51,068 bases of DNA from Armatimonadetes bacterium 55-13 (GCA_001898035.1 MKRX01000017.1:3520-54587), one strand, 5' to 3'. Positions 24,244 through 33,344 are shown, counted from the first letter of the stretch. The notes: a model not told the origin generated them from the letters alone. Translations and numbers: made by a program.

Positions 24244-25626
24244 ATGTCGAATCGTCAAGCAGCCGGAGTGATCCTTGCCGCCGGGAAAGGAACGCGCATG
24301 AAGTCGGACCTTCCCAAGGGGCTCCACGAGGTTTGTGGTTTACCCATGGTGGAGATTGTTGGGCGAGCCATGCGCGAGGCGGGCATTTCGCCGATCGTGG
24401 TTGTGATCGGCCACGGTGGCGAGAAGGTGCAATCGCGATTGGGAGATGGATATCTTTACGCTTGGCAGACGGAACAGCACGGTACCGGACATGCGATGCA
24501 GATGGCGGCGCCCTTGCTAAAGGATCATGTGGGCCCCGTGGTCGTTGCACCGGGAGACACGCCGTTAGTGTCATCGGCCACATTCTCCGAACTGATTTCG
24601 CAATTTGAAGACGGACAGCAGTGCCTTGTTGCCTCATCAGTTGTCGGCGAGCCTCGTGGTTATGGGCGAATCGTTCGAGAGGCCGGGGTCTTGAAAGGAA
24701 TTGTCGAGGAGAAGGACGCGAGCCCGGATCAGCGATCGATTGGCGAAGTCAATTCAGCGATTTACTGCTTTGATGCCCCTTCGCTTCTGGCGGAATTACC
24801 CAAACTGAAGAACGACAATGCTCAAGGCGAGTATTACTTGACCGACGTTGTCGCCACCTTTGCGGCCAACGGGAAGGCGAACGCGCACATTTTTGACGAC
24901 TCCGACATTTTGGTTGGGGTGAACGATCGTTGGCAGCTTGCGATGGCCGATAAGAAGCTTCGCCAACGTACTCTTCGCCGCCATGCGGAGGCAGGGGTCA
25001 CCATCATGGACCCAGATACCACCTATTTGGGTCTGGAAGTTGAGATAGGAAACGACACCGTCCTGGAGCCGAATACCATGATCGTGGGGAAGACCGTCGT
25101 TGGCGCAGGCTGCCGACTTGGCCCGTTTACACGAATTGAGGACAGCGAAATCGGCGATCGGGTTAATATCTATGTCAGCTACATCAAAGAGGCAAAGATT
25201 CACGACGAAGTGAAGATTGGACCCTATGCCCACATTCGCCCGGGCTCTGAGCTCTATCCGGGCGTGAAGATTGGCAACTTCGTGGAAACCAAGAACGCGA
25301 TCTTGGAGGAAGAGGTCAAAGTCAGTCATCTCAGCTACATTGGGGATGCCCATGTGGGTGAGAACACTAATATCGGTGCGGGAACGATTACCTGCAACTA
25401 CGACGGCTTCAGCAAGAGCCGCACCGAGATTGGAAAAGACGTTTTTATCGGTTCAAACAATACGCTCGTCGCTCCTGTAAAGGTGGGCGATGGGGCAATT
25501 ACAGCGGCGGGAAGCGTGGTAACGAGCGGCGAGTATCCGTCGGATGCATTAGTGGTTGGAAGGGCGCGGACCGAGGTTAAGGAACAATGGGCAGCACAGT
25601 GGCGGAACAAGAAGAAAAGTCAGTAG
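24244..25626 (+). CDS. glmU: Bifunctional GlmU: UDP-GlcNAc pyrophosphorylase / GlcN-1-P acetyltransferase
   Basis: A 460-residue protein making UDP-N-acetylglucosamine for cell wall synthesis. The N-terminal uridyltransferase domain has GVILAAGKGTRMKSDLPKGLHEVCG, then EQHGTGHAMQMAAPLL, VVVAPGDTPL and the RIVREAGVLKGIVEEKDA loop. The C-terminal half is a left-handed parallel beta helix (YVSYIKEAKIHDEVKIGPYAHIRPG, GNFVETKN, SYIGDAHVGENTNIGAGTITCNYDG). There is no clear ribosome binding site in front of the ATG. It is followed by prs, an overlapping or closely spaced downstream gene. Confidence 0.96.
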   Translation: MSNRQAAGVILAAGKGTRMKSDLPKGLHEVCGLPMVEIVGRAMREAGISPIVVVIGHGGEKVQSRLGDGYLYAWQTEQHGTGHAMQMAAPLLKDHVGPVVVAPGDTPLVSSATFSELISQFEDGQQCLVASSVVGEPRGYGRIVREAGVLKGIVEEKDASPDQRSIGEVNSAIYCFDAPSLLAELPKLKNDNAQGEYYLTDVVATFAANGKANAHIFDDSDILVGVNDRWQLAMADKKLRQRTLRRHAEAGVTIMDPDTTYLGLEVEIGNDTVLEPNTMIVGKTVVGAGCRLGPFTRIEDSEIGDRVNIYVSYIKEAKIHDEVKIGPYAHIRPGSELYPGVKIGNFVETKNAILEEEVKVSHLSYIGDAHVGENTNIGAGTITCNYDGFSKSRTEIGKDVFIGSNNTLVAPVKVGDGAITAAGSVVTSGEYPSDALVVGRARTEVKEQWAAQWRNKKKSQ

Positions 25627-26591
25627 GGCGACGGAATTTAAAGGGCATGAAGCTCTTCGCAGGTAACGCTAACGTTGCCTTGGGCAAACGCATTTCCGAG
25701 TACCTGGGAATCGAGCTTGGGCAGATGACGACCAGTCGTTTTGCGGACGGCGAGATCCAGGTCAAGATTGAAGAAAGCGCACGTGGAAACGACGTGTTTA
25801 TCCTTCAACCGACCTGCGCTCCAACTAATGACAACCTGATGGAGCTTATGATCATGCTGGATGCCTTTCGCCGAGCTTCGGCCAGCAAGATCACGGTCGT
25901 GATGCCTTATTACGGCTATGCGCGACAAGATAAGAAGATCAAACCTCGCGAACCGATTACCGCTCGTTTAGTTGCCGACATGTTGACGATGGCGGGCGCT
26001 CAGCGCATTTTGGCAATCGACCTCCATGCGGATCAGATTCAAGGATTCTTTAATTGTCCGGTCGATCATCTTTACGGTGGTCCCATCATCGGCGAATATT
26101 TGGTTAAGAGCGGCTACCGGGGACGCGACGATGTGGTGATTGTCAGTCCGGATGTGGCGGGAGTCGGACGTGCAAAGGCTTTGGCGGAGATGCTTCAGAC
26201 TTCGTTTGTGGTCATAGCCAAACGACGCCCTCGCCCCAATCAGGTGGAGGTCGTGGAGATTGTTGGCGAATACAAGGACAAGATTTGTATTTTTATCGAC
26301 GACATGATTGATACAGGGGGCTCGATCATCAGTGGGGCCAACGCGCTTTTGGAACGGGGAGCTAAATCGGTCATTGCTACCTGCACCCATCCGGTTTTCA
26401 GTCGGGAGGCAACTCAGAAGTTGCAGGAAAGCGCGATTTCGGAAGTGATCTGTCTGGATACGATTCCGATTTGTGAGGAAAAGCGAGTACCCAAGCTGAC
26501 GATCCTGGAGTCCGCTCCCCTGATCAGCGAGGCGATCGCTCGAATTCACATGAACCAGTCGGTGAGTTCGCTATTCCATGACTGGCGATAA
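25587..26591 (+). CDS. prs: Ribose-phosphate pyrophosphokinase (PRPP synthetase)
   Basis: The core MKLFAGNANVALGKRISEYLG begins at 25647. PYYGYARQDKKIKPREPITARLVADM, AIDLHADQIQGFFNCPVDHLYGGPII, VIVSPDVAGVGRAK and CIFIDDMIDTGGSII are PRPP synthetase signatures. The protein makes PRPP from ribose 5-phosphate and ATP for nucleotide, histidine and tryptophan synthesis. I give the start at 25587, which has a GAGG/AAGG ribosome site and overlaps glmU by 40 bases. It adds 20 residues (MGSTVAEQEEKSVGRRNLKG). The ATG at 25647 is the conventional start and equally possible. Confidence 0.94.
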   Translation: MGSTVAEQEEKSVGRRNLKGMKLFAGNANVALGKRISEYLGIELGQMTTSRFADGEIQVKIEESARGNDVFILQPTCAPTNDNLMELMIMLDAFRRASASKITVVMPYYGYARQDKKIKPREPITARLVADMLTMAGAQRILAIDLHADQIQGFFNCPVDHLYGGPIIGEYLVKSGYRGRDDVVIVSPDVAGVGRAKALAEMLQTSFVVIAKRRPRPNQVEVVEIVGEYKDKICIFIDDMIDTGGSIISGANALLERGAKSVIATCTHPVFSREATQKLQESAISEVICLDTIPICEEKRVPKLTILESAPLISEAIARIHMNQSVSSLFHDWR

Positions 26592-27024
26592 GGATTCTGA
26601 ATCGTTGGTGTGGTCTATTCGTCCTTACAGGCAAGCGCCCGGCAAACGGTGGGTGATCTTGTTGGTGGCTCTCATGGCCATGGTTCTGGGGGCAGTGGTG
26701 TACGGTAAGCCATTGCTAGGAGCGATAGGTTTTGCTATTATCCTCGGGTCGACGATGGAATTTTGGCTGGGAACTTCTTATCGCCTTGACGCAAAAGGAG
26801 CGACTTCTCGGACCGGGTTATCCGTCTCCAGTATCGAGTGGGGAGATGTGAAGAGGGTCGTCGTCGAGAGAAATTCTTTGAAATTATCGCCGTTAGCCGA
26901 TGCTTCGAGCCGCCTCGACAATTTTCGTGGCGTGTTTTTGAAGGTCGACGACTCGAATCGGGAGCAAGTTCTCGACGCCGTTCGTAGTTTTGGTGGAAGC
27001 AATGTTCGAATTTTGGAAGGATGA
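26578..27024 (+). CDS. Membrane protein with PH-like domain, first of the DUF6754 operon
   Basis: A 148-residue protein with two membrane spans (WVILLVALMAMVLGAVVYG and LLGAIGFAIILGSTMEFWLG) after a short polar N-terminus. A cytoplasmic beta-rich segment follows (SYRLDAKGATSRTGLSVSSIEWGDVKRVVVERNSLKLSP) that resembles bacterial PH-like domains. The ending EQVLDAVRSFGGS is typical of that group. Its start overlaps prs by 14 bases. It opens a tightly coupled row of six genes, so it is likely a structural or recruiting part of a membrane complex. Confidence 0.65.
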   Translation: MTGDKDSESLVWSIRPYRQAPGKRWVILLVALMAMVLGAVVYGKPLLGAIGFAIILGSTMEFWLGTSYRLDAKGATSRTGLSVSSIEWGDVKRVVVERNSLKLSPLADASSRLDNFRGVFLKVDDSNREQVLDAVRSFGGSNVRILEG

Positions 27025-27316
27025 CCTTACCGAAGAAGAAGAGGACGCTCTCATCGAAAAGGCGGCGCTTGAGATTGAGAAGCGTAAGCTTGAGGTTCCA
27101 GCAGTTCTGATGTTGGAGTCTCATAAGCCGTTGGCTTTTGTGGGCAGTCAGACCGCCATCGCGTTTGCTCCCTTTCTCGCTCCTTTCGTGGGATTCGATT
27201 TTATTAATAACTACAGTCGGTTGTTCTCCAAGCGTGAAAACGTGGAGAAGCTACTGGTTCGAATTGAAAATGGCCGGAAGGATCCGGCCAGGGTGGAGGA
27301 ACCTAATGCTGAGTGA
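27002..27316 (+). CDS. Small membrane-associated protein of the DUF6754 operon
   Basis: A 104-residue protein starting at ATG 27002. It is charged and helical at first (FEFWKDDLTEEEEDALIEKAALEIEKRKLE). One hydrophobic stretch follows (KPLAFVGSQTAIAFAPFLAPFVGFDF), then a basic helical C-terminus (RLFSKRENVEKLLVRIENGRKDPARVEEP). It overlaps the previous gene by 23 bases and the following DUF6754 gene by 11 bases, so these three genes are translationally linked. No known family was recognised. Confidence 0.68.
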   Translation: MFEFWKDDLTEEEEDALIEKAALEIEKRKLEVPAVLMLESHKPLAFVGSQTAIAFAPFLAPFVGFDFINNYSRLFSKRENVEKLLVRIENGRKDPARVEEPNAE

Positions 27317-28277
27317 AATCTCTTCGTGGCGGGGTGCGCAATACCTCGACTCGGGGTGGCTCGGTCCGGCCTTCGTTGTTATGCTGACGGCGTTCATTTT
27401 GGTGAACATTCGTCGAGCGGGCAAGGGGAAGGATCTGTACATTCGCCGAATTGCCGGTTTGAATGCCATCGACGAGGCCGTGGGGCGCGCTACGGAGATG
27501 GGGCGGCCGGTACTGATGGTGCCGGGCTTGAGCGACACCGTCAACGCGATCGTCGTTCAGGCGCTCAACATCTTTTCGTATGTCAGCCGGATTGCGGCTC
27601 GCTTCTCAAATCCGATTCTGATCTGCTGCTATAGCGCTGCGATCTATACGGTTGGCCAAGAAGTGATTCGCGACGTTTACCAACAGGAGGGCGCCGGAGA
27701 CAAATACGATGCAGACTCGGTTCGGTTCATTTCCGACCGTCAGTTCGCGTTTGCGGCGGGCGTTTCCGGTTTGATTCTGCGCGAAAAGGCTGCCGCGACG
27801 TTCTTCATGGGCGAGTTCTACGCGGAGTCTCTGATTTTCGCCGAGACCGCGAACTCGATTGGCGCGATCCAGATCGCCAGTTCTACGGAAGCAACGCAAA
27901 CGCCGTTCTTCATCGCAGCCTGTGACTATGTTCTCATTGGGGACGAGTTCTATGCGGCGAGCGCCTATCTGACCCGGCAGCCCGTTTTGGTGGGAAGCCT
28001 GGTTGGGCAGGACTGGTGCAAAGTAGCGATTGCCGCCACTTTCGTTCTTGGCGCTCTGATGAACTCAATTCAGCTTGGTCCATTCCACCACAAGGAGGTT
28101 TCGGAACAGCGGGTGGATACTGTAGTCCAGCCATTGGAACAGCCGCGATTGATGAAGGTTTCCGACACTTTTATGTATCAGCTTTTCAATCCACAAGAGG
28201 ACAAGGAGCTTAAAATCGATCGACCTCAGAAACCAGGGGCCGCGACTCCGACAGCCGGTGAAGGTGGGGGCGAATGA
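27306..28277 (+). CDS. DUF6754 domain membrane protein
   Basis: A 323-residue protein, started at ATG 27306, with an N-terminal anchor (WLGPAFVVMLTAFILVNIRRAGKGKDLYIRRIAGLNAIDEAVGRATEMGRPVLMVPG). The core is soluble-looking and conserved (NPILICCYSAAIYTVGQEVIRDVYQQEGAGDKY, FISDRQFAFAAGVSGLILREKAAATFFMGEFYAESLIFAETANSIGAIQIASS). A second span (VLVGSLVGQDWCKVAIAATFVLGALMNSIQLG) precedes a disordered tail. DUF6754 is a family without known activity in deep-branching bacteria. It overlaps the genes on both sides. Confidence 0.8.
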   Translation: MLSEISSWRGAQYLDSGWLGPAFVVMLTAFILVNIRRAGKGKDLYIRRIAGLNAIDEAVGRATEMGRPVLMVPGLSDTVNAIVVQALNIFSYVSRIAARFSNPILICCYSAAIYTVGQEVIRDVYQQEGAGDKYDADSVRFISDRQFAFAAGVSGLILREKAAATFFMGEFYAESLIFAETANSIGAIQIASSTEATQTPFFIAACDYVLIGDEFYAASAYLTRQPVLVGSLVGQDWCKVAIAATFVLGALMNSIQLGPFHHKEVSEQRVDTVVQPLEQPRLMKVSDTFMYQLFNPQEDKELKIDRPQKPGAATPTAGEGGGE

Positions 28278-29185
28278 ACCTATTCCTTCAAGCCCAGCCG
28301 CAATATAATCTCTGGAACGCACCCAGTGGAACAGGTGAACTCTTTCTTAAGATGTTCATCGGTCTGGTCATTGGCATCGGCCTAATTTTCGCCTTTATGG
28401 CGGCCCCAACCCAGATGCGACGTCCAATCGTCGCGGCGTTCACATTCTTGGCGGGCCTTTTCTACGTCGTCTTATACTTCTGGCCAAGCCCGGTAAATCG
28501 TGGCCCAAGCGATTTGCCCCGCGACTTTGTTGAATCCGTTTCTTTTACTTTAGAAGACGCGGTCAACGTGGTTGTTCCCATCACGAACATCCTTTCGGCA
28601 TTTTTGCTTGGCTTGGGCATTTACTCACTTTTCCGCATTCACTTCCGCAAGGTGGTTCACGCTCAGAAGGATTGGGGTTTTAGCGTTGTGCTCTTAGTGA
28701 GCATGTTCCTCATGATCGTCTTCGGCTACTGGGACTGGTTGACGACGCGGGGGCCGAATGAGATCTTGATGGAAAACCAGGCGAACTGGGGATTTGCTAA
28801 TTACGGGCGAGACCTTTTGTTCAACGGTTTGCTTCAGCAGATGGATGCGGGCATGTTCTCCATCATCGCCTTCTTTATCCTTTCGGCGGCTTATCGTGCA
28901 TTCCGCGTGCGATCTGTCGAGGCGACGATTTTGCTGATTACGGCTTTGATCATGATGCTTAGTCTGATGGGTGCGGTGACGTACTTCGTCGATTCAAAGG
29001 TCTTGGGCGATCCGGCTCCCAATAGCATGCTGTATAACTTCACGCTGACCTCTGTGGCATCTTGGATTAAGGACACGTTCCAGACTTCCAGTTTGCGAGG
29101 CATTGACTTTGGCGTCGGTATTGGCGCTTTGGCAATGGGCCTTCGCCTTTGGCTCAGCCTTGAGAAGCAGGGAGGATCTAACTAA
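28274..29185 (+). CDS. Polytopic membrane protein of the DUF6754 operon
   Basis: A 303-residue protein with about eight spans (MFIGLVIGIGLIFAFMAAPTQM, IVAAFTFLAGLFYVVLYFWPSP, VVPITNILSAFLLGLGIYSLF, WGFSVVLLVSMFLMIVFGYW and more). Its ATG overlaps the stop of the DUF6754 gene (ATGA), and its stop codon shares bases with the next start. The loop NVGVPI-like region carries many aromatic residues. No family was identified. The spacing argues that it is a subunit of one complex with its neighbours. Confidence 0.75.
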   Translation: MNLFLQAQPQYNLWNAPSGTGELFLKMFIGLVIGIGLIFAFMAAPTQMRRPIVAAFTFLAGLFYVVLYFWPSPVNRGPSDLPRDFVESVSFTLEDAVNVVVPITNILSAFLLGLGIYSLFRIHFRKVVHAQKDWGFSVVLLVSMFLMIVFGYWDWLTTRGPNEILMENQANWGFANYGRDLLFNGLLQQMDAGMFSIIAFFILSAAYRAFRVRSVEATILLITALIMMLSLMGAVTYFVDSKVLGDPAPNSMLYNFTLTSVASWIKDTFQTSSLRGIDFGVGIGALAMGLRLWLSLEKQGGSN

Positions 29186-30174
29186 TGGCGCAGGTTGAAA
29201 CTGGCGGCAAGACGCTCGGCGAAAAGATGCAGTCGCTGAGCAAGAACATGCTCTACCTGGTCTTGGTGGCGGTGATCTCGATTCCTTTGCTCTTCATGAA
29301 GGGATGCCAAGTTCCCGGGAAGCCGGAAGAGCCGACGATCGAGTTGTTCTATCGTCTGATGACGATTCCAGAGGGAAGCACGGTTTTGCTGTCTTCCGAC
29401 TGGACGAACTCAACCCGAGGCGAAAGCGCGGGACAGTTTGAGGCCTTGATGCGCATTTTGATGCGACGCAACGTCAAAGTCTGTATCTTCACTTCGGCTG
29501 ATCCGCAAGCTCCCCAAGTCGCTCGCGATGAAATGCTTGTTCTCAATGCAGAACGAGTCAAGGAAGGGGAAAAGCCTTACGAGCAGTGGAACGACTATCT
29601 CGTTCTGGGGTACTTCCCGAACGCTGAAGGGACGTTGAACGCGATTCGTGCAAACGTTCGAAAGGCGTTTGCCGGTCGAAAGAAGCTTCCGCCCGGTGAA
29701 ACCAACCCACGAGATGTCTTTGAATCTCCGGTTCTGCAGAACATTCAGAAGGTTGAAGACTTTTCGATGGTCGTCGTTGTGACGGCTTCCAAGACGTCGA
29801 ACATTACTCTTGAACGGCTTTCGGACAAGATTTCCGCGCAAGGGAAGCTGGCGATGATGGTGACGGGAGTTATGGGGCCTGAGACCCAGGTTTACTACTC
29901 GTCTGGTCAGTTGAGTGGCCTTTCGAAGGGCCTTAAAGGCGTCTTTGAACTGGAGCAAATGATGGAGAAGGGGTTGAACTATCCCAGCTTCGATGAGGCT
30001 CCTATCCGATACGAGAAATACAAAGATAAGCCGCTACAGGGATTTCCTGGGAAAACCAATGCGGGTAAAGGCACCGCGTACTATCCAACTTTGCACTTTG
30101 CGTTGGGACTACTGATCGTGGCGGTTATCGTTGGAAACATCGGTATGGCGCTTAGCCGAAGGAGGGCCGCCTAA
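29185..30174 (+). CDS. Bitopic protein with large central soluble domain, DUF6754 operon
   Basis: A 329-residue protein with an N-terminal span (NMLYLVLVAVISIPLLFMKGCQVPG), a soluble domain of about 240 residues, and a C-terminal span (LHFALGLLIVAVIVGNIGMALSRRRAA). The soluble domain reads like an alpha/beta fold (GSTVLLSSDWTNSTRGESAGQFEALMRILMRRNVKVCIFTSADPQAPQVARDEML, then VLGYFPNAEGTLNAIRANVRKAF and VVVVTASKTSNITLERL). It would face outward, given both anchors. Family unknown; overlapping stop/start on both sides. Confidence 0.75.
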   Translation: MAQVETGGKTLGEKMQSLSKNMLYLVLVAVISIPLLFMKGCQVPGKPEEPTIELFYRLMTIPEGSTVLLSSDWTNSTRGESAGQFEALMRILMRRNVKVCIFTSADPQAPQVARDEMLVLNAERVKEGEKPYEQWNDYLVLGYFPNAEGTLNAIRANVRKAFAGRKKLPPGETNPRDVFESPVLQNIQKVEDFSMVVVVTASKTSNITLERLSDKISAQGKLAMMVTGVMGPETQVYYSSGQLSGLSKGLKGVFELEQMMEKGLNYPSFDEAPIRYEKYKDKPLQGFPGKTNAGKGTAYYPTLHFALGLLIVAVIVGNIGMALSRRRAA

Positions 30175-30911
30175 TGTCATTCGCACTCATTAAGCTAGCC
30201 GCCGGTGCGATTGGCACCATTGGTCTATACACCGTTCTGTATCGAGAGAATAAGTTCTATCGATTCTTTGAGCATGTGTTTCTTGGCTTGGCCGTTGGCT
30301 ACACCTGCGTTGCCTTGTGGACGGAAACGCTCTATGACACTTGGTGGACCAAGATGGCGGGTTCGACACCCGAAGGAACTGATCCTGGGACCCCTGGATA
30401 TTGGATCTGGATGACGCTTCTGCCCATCGGATTCATGGGCTACTTTGTGTTTAGCAAGAAGCACAACTGGATGAGCCGAATTCCAATTGGCATCATCTTG
30501 GGCTTGTGGTCTGGTCAGCAGATCCAGGTTTGGTGGAACCGATATGGTCCGCAGATCGCTTCTTCGATGAAGCCGATTTTGCCGACGACGATGGAATCGT
30601 TCATTAAGCCAGCGACGTCAAGTTTGCCGCCGGAGGAAGTTGCTCGCATCAATTCGCAGGTCTATCCTTCCCAGGCGATTACGAACTTGATCTTCGTATT
30701 TACTTTGTTGAGCGTTTTGAGCTACTTCCTCTTTAGCGTCAATACGAAGAACAAGGTGATGACGGTTCTGACAACCAGCGGACGCTGGTTGCTCATGATC
30801 GGCTTTGGCGCGATCTTTGGATCGACGGTCATGATGCGCTTCTCGTTGCTGATCGACCGCATGTACTTCATCTGGATTGAGTTCCTGAAGCAGGGCTTGT
30901 TCCACGGGTAG
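30174..30911 (+). CDS. Polytopic membrane protein closing the DUF6754 operon
   Basis: A 245-residue protein with six or more spans (FALIKLAAGAIGTIGLYTVLY, YRFFEHVFLGLAVGYTCVALWTETLYDTWW, GYWIWMTLLPIGFMGYFVFSKKHNWMSRIPIGIILGLWSGQQ, ITNLIFVFTLLSVLSYFLFSV). The ATG is inside the preceding stop region (TAATG). Aromatic residues are frequent at interfaces. No family was recognised. Seventeen bases separate its end from recO. Confidence 0.75.
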   Translation: MSFALIKLAAGAIGTIGLYTVLYRENKFYRFFEHVFLGLAVGYTCVALWTETLYDTWWTKMAGSTPEGTDPGTPGYWIWMTLLPIGFMGYFVFSKKHNWMSRIPIGIILGLWSGQQIQVWWNRYGPQIASSMKPILPTTMESFIKPATSSLPPEEVARINSQVYPSQAITNLIFVFTLLSVLSYFLFSVNTKNKVMTVLTTSGRWLLMIGFGAIFGSTVMMRFSLLIDRMYFIWIEFLKQGLFHG

Positions 30912-30927
30912 TGGATAGGTTCGCTCG

Positions 30928-31671
30928 ATGAGCGAGATCACGGTATCGGCGATCGTTCTCCGTCGGAAAGATTCCGGGGAGAGCGATCGCCGTCTTACTT
31001 TGCTGACCCGAGAATTGGGGAAGTTCGATGTCGTTGCAAAGGGTGCGAAGAAGGGCGGTTCCCGGCTCTCGGGTTCTTCAGATCCCTTGGTGGCCGCCCG
31101 GATGACCTTAGCGAAGGGCAAAGTAAACCGCTTTGTGACGCAGTCTCAGCCCATTGCGTCCTTTCGGAATATTCGGACCGATTTCGATCGTTTGAGCGCA
31201 GCCCTCGCTCTCGTAGAACTGTATGCAGCGATCGTGCCGTTTGAGGAGCCGTTTGAAGAGGCATTCGACCTTCTTCTTGCTTCGTTAGAGGCGCTGGACG
31301 GGCATCCCAAGGCGGTGGTGGCGGCAGTCTGGGCGGAGCTGCGGTTGCTCGATATTTCTGGTTACTTACCGCCGTTCGATACTTGTCTATCAGACGGAGA
31401 AGGTATTCGGGAAGCGGAGCCCTGGCTTTCTCCGCGCGCGGGCGGCTACGTGAATGCGGCGGATGCGATTCGGTACGTGGATCGATTTCAGACTCGGGCG
31501 GAAGTTCTGGTTGGATTGGCGCGAACAGCTGAATTGGACTCTCCACCCATGAATTTGAAGTTTGCGGACGAGTGTTTGGCAGCTCTGTTGCCTTTCTGGC
31601 GGCATATCGCGGAGATGGCACTTCCCGCGAATGAAAGCTATGTGGGCGAGGTTCGTCACGCGCACCTGTAG
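30928..31671 (+). CDS. recO: DNA repair protein RecO
   Basis: A 247-residue recombination mediator that loads RecA with RecR and RecF. The N-terminal OB fold is EITVSAIVLRRKDSGESDRRLTLLTRELGKFDVVAKGAKKGGSRLSGSSDPLVAARMTLAKGKVNRFVTQSQPI, followed by a helical domain (LALVELYAAIVPFEEPFEEAFDLLLASLEALDG). The zinc cysteines found in many RecO proteins (CxxC pairs) are absent; only one cysteine (FDTCLSDG) remains. The gene is right behind the DUF6754 operon and may be transcribed with it. Confidence 0.9.
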   Translation: MSEITVSAIVLRRKDSGESDRRLTLLTRELGKFDVVAKGAKKGGSRLSGSSDPLVAARMTLAKGKVNRFVTQSQPIASFRNIRTDFDRLSAALALVELYAAIVPFEEPFEEAFDLLLASLEALDGHPKAVVAAVWAELRLLDISGYLPPFDTCLSDGEGIREAEPWLSPRAGGYVNAADAIRYVDRFQTRAEVLVGLARTAELDSPPMNLKFADECLAALLPFWRHIAEMALPANESYVGEVRHAHL

Positions 31672-31718
31672 GGAACGGTTATCGTTCGGTTAACCTATAC
31701 GAGTACAATTGGTTCGCT

Positions 31719-33314
31719 ATGCGATGGAACTTCACGGTCCCGCTTCTTGCGGCGCTCTTGTTGGTGGGCGGCTGCGGAAAAGGAAACTTTTCTGAGTCCG
31801 CTAATAAGGGTAAGGAAAACGTTTTCCGCTATTCGATCGTCGTTAAGCCGACTTCTCTTGATCCGGCAAAGGTTCAAGACGGCGACACGATCGACTTGAT
31901 TCAGCAGGTGTTTGAGGGATTGACCGCATGGAGCGAGGAAAACAAGCCCGTGCCGAACCTGGCGGAAAGCTGGGACATCAGCCCAGACGGCACCACTTAC
32001 ACTTTCCACCTGAAAAAGAATGTGAAGTTCCACAGTGGAAGGGAAGTGAAGGCGGAAGACTTTAAATATTCGATCGAAAGAGCCTGCGACCCGAAGCTTC
32101 AATCGGCGACGGCACTGACTTATCTCGACGACATTATCGGGGTTAAGGATATGGTGGCGGGTAAGGCGAACGAAGTCTCCGGCGTAAAGGTCGTCGATGA
32201 TTACACGCTGGAAATCAAGATCGACAAGCCACGCGCTTACTTCCTTGGGAAGCTAACCTATCCGGTCTGCTTTGCCGTCGATAAGGACTTGGCAAAGAAG
32301 GGCGAGGAGATTACGACCGTGGATGCGATGAAGTCTGGAACTGGTCCTTACATTCCAGAAAGCTATCAGAACGAACAGCTTTTTGTTTTGGCAGCTAACA
32401 AGTCATACCACGGGGGCGCTCCCGCCATCGATAAGATTGAGCGTCCAGTTATCGTCGATGCACCTACGCGCATCGCGAAGTTCAAGAGCGGAGATATCGA
32501 TCTTACGCAACTGGAGCGTCAGGATATCGAGGCGGTCAAGAACGATCCTAAGTTGAAGGATGAGTTGAAATACTATGCCCGTCCGGCGATTTGGTACGTA
32601 GCCTTTAATCTCAAGATGGTGCCCGCTTTCGCATCCAAGGATGTGCGAAAGGCGATCGCGATGGCGATTAACAAGGAGCGCATCGTCAATGATCTGTTGG
32701 GTGGCGTCAATCAAGTAGCCAACGGCATTTTGCCTCCTGGCGTAGATGGCGCACGCCCCGATCTTAAGGGCATCCCTTACGATCCCTCGGCCGCCAAGAA
32801 ACTCTTGGAGACCGCTGGCCAGTACGGAAAGATTCCTGCGATCGATATGTATTTCCGCGCGGAGCGCCCCGACATTCGGATCGTGGTTGAAGCTGTCCAA
32901 GCAGACCTGAAGCAGAAGCTGGGAATTACGGTCAATGCGAAGCCCCTTCAGTGGTCGGCATACCTTGATCGACACAACAAGAAGGAGTTGCCGTTCTTCC
33001 ACATGCGTTGGGGGGCCGACTACCTGGACCCGCAAAACTTCTTGAGTTTGATGCTTGCCACCGATGGCGCCGAGAATAAGACGTACTACAGTAATCCGTC
33101 TTTCGACGCATTATGCGCGGCGGCCGACATTGAACAGGACCACGACAAGCGTATGCAGATGTATGCTAAGGCAGAAGATATCGCCTTGGATGATGTCGCT
33201 TGGATTCCGATTTACTATCAGCGAGATGCGGAGTTGGTGAGTCCAAGAATCAAGGGGATGCGAGAGTCGCTGTTTGGTCACCTGCCTCACACGAAAGTCA
33301 GCCTCTCTCAATAG
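31719..33314 (+). CDS. ABC transporter substrate-binding lipoprotein, peptide/oligopeptide type
   Basis: A 531-residue family 5 solute-binding protein. MRWNFTVPLLAALLLVGGC is a lipoprotein signal with lipobox VGGC. The mature core has VFRYSIVVKPTSLDPAKVQDGDTIDLIQQVFEGLTAWSEENKPVPNLAESWDISPDGTTYTFHLKKNVKFHSGREVKAEDFKYSIERACDP, the standard OppA/DppA start. VRKAIAMAINKERIVNDLLGG and the C-terminal AKAEDIALDDVAWIPIYYQRDAELVSPRIKG follow. No permease or ATPase gene of the same system is adjacent. A TACAAT minus-10-like sequence lies 10 to 15 bases before the ATG. Confidence 0.94.
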   Translation: MRWNFTVPLLAALLLVGGCGKGNFSESANKGKENVFRYSIVVKPTSLDPAKVQDGDTIDLIQQVFEGLTAWSEENKPVPNLAESWDISPDGTTYTFHLKKNVKFHSGREVKAEDFKYSIERACDPKLQSATALTYLDDIIGVKDMVAGKANEVSGVKVVDDYTLEIKIDKPRAYFLGKLTYPVCFAVDKDLAKKGEEITTVDAMKSGTGPYIPESYQNEQLFVLAANKSYHGGAPAIDKIERPVIVDAPTRIAKFKSGDIDLTQLERQDIEAVKNDPKLKDELKYYARPAIWYVAFNLKMVPAFASKDVRKAIAMAINKERIVNDLLGGVNQVANGILPPGVDGARPDLKGIPYDPSAAKKLLETAGQYGKIPAIDMYFRAERPDIRIVVEAVQADLKQKLGITVNAKPLQWSAYLDRHNKKELPFFHMRWGADYLDPQNFLSLMLATDGAENKTYYSNPSFDALCAAADIEQDHDKRMQMYAKAEDIALDDVAWIPIYYQRDAELVSPRIKGMRESLFGHLPHTKVSLSQ

Positions 33315-33344
33315 AAAACTCAAGGATCGACGTTGATCCGATCG

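Noticed and set aside
24101-24637. A 178-codon antisense frame over the glmU start
   Set aside because: The product is Pro/Arg/Ser-rich and overlaps the clearly real glmU and upp starts.
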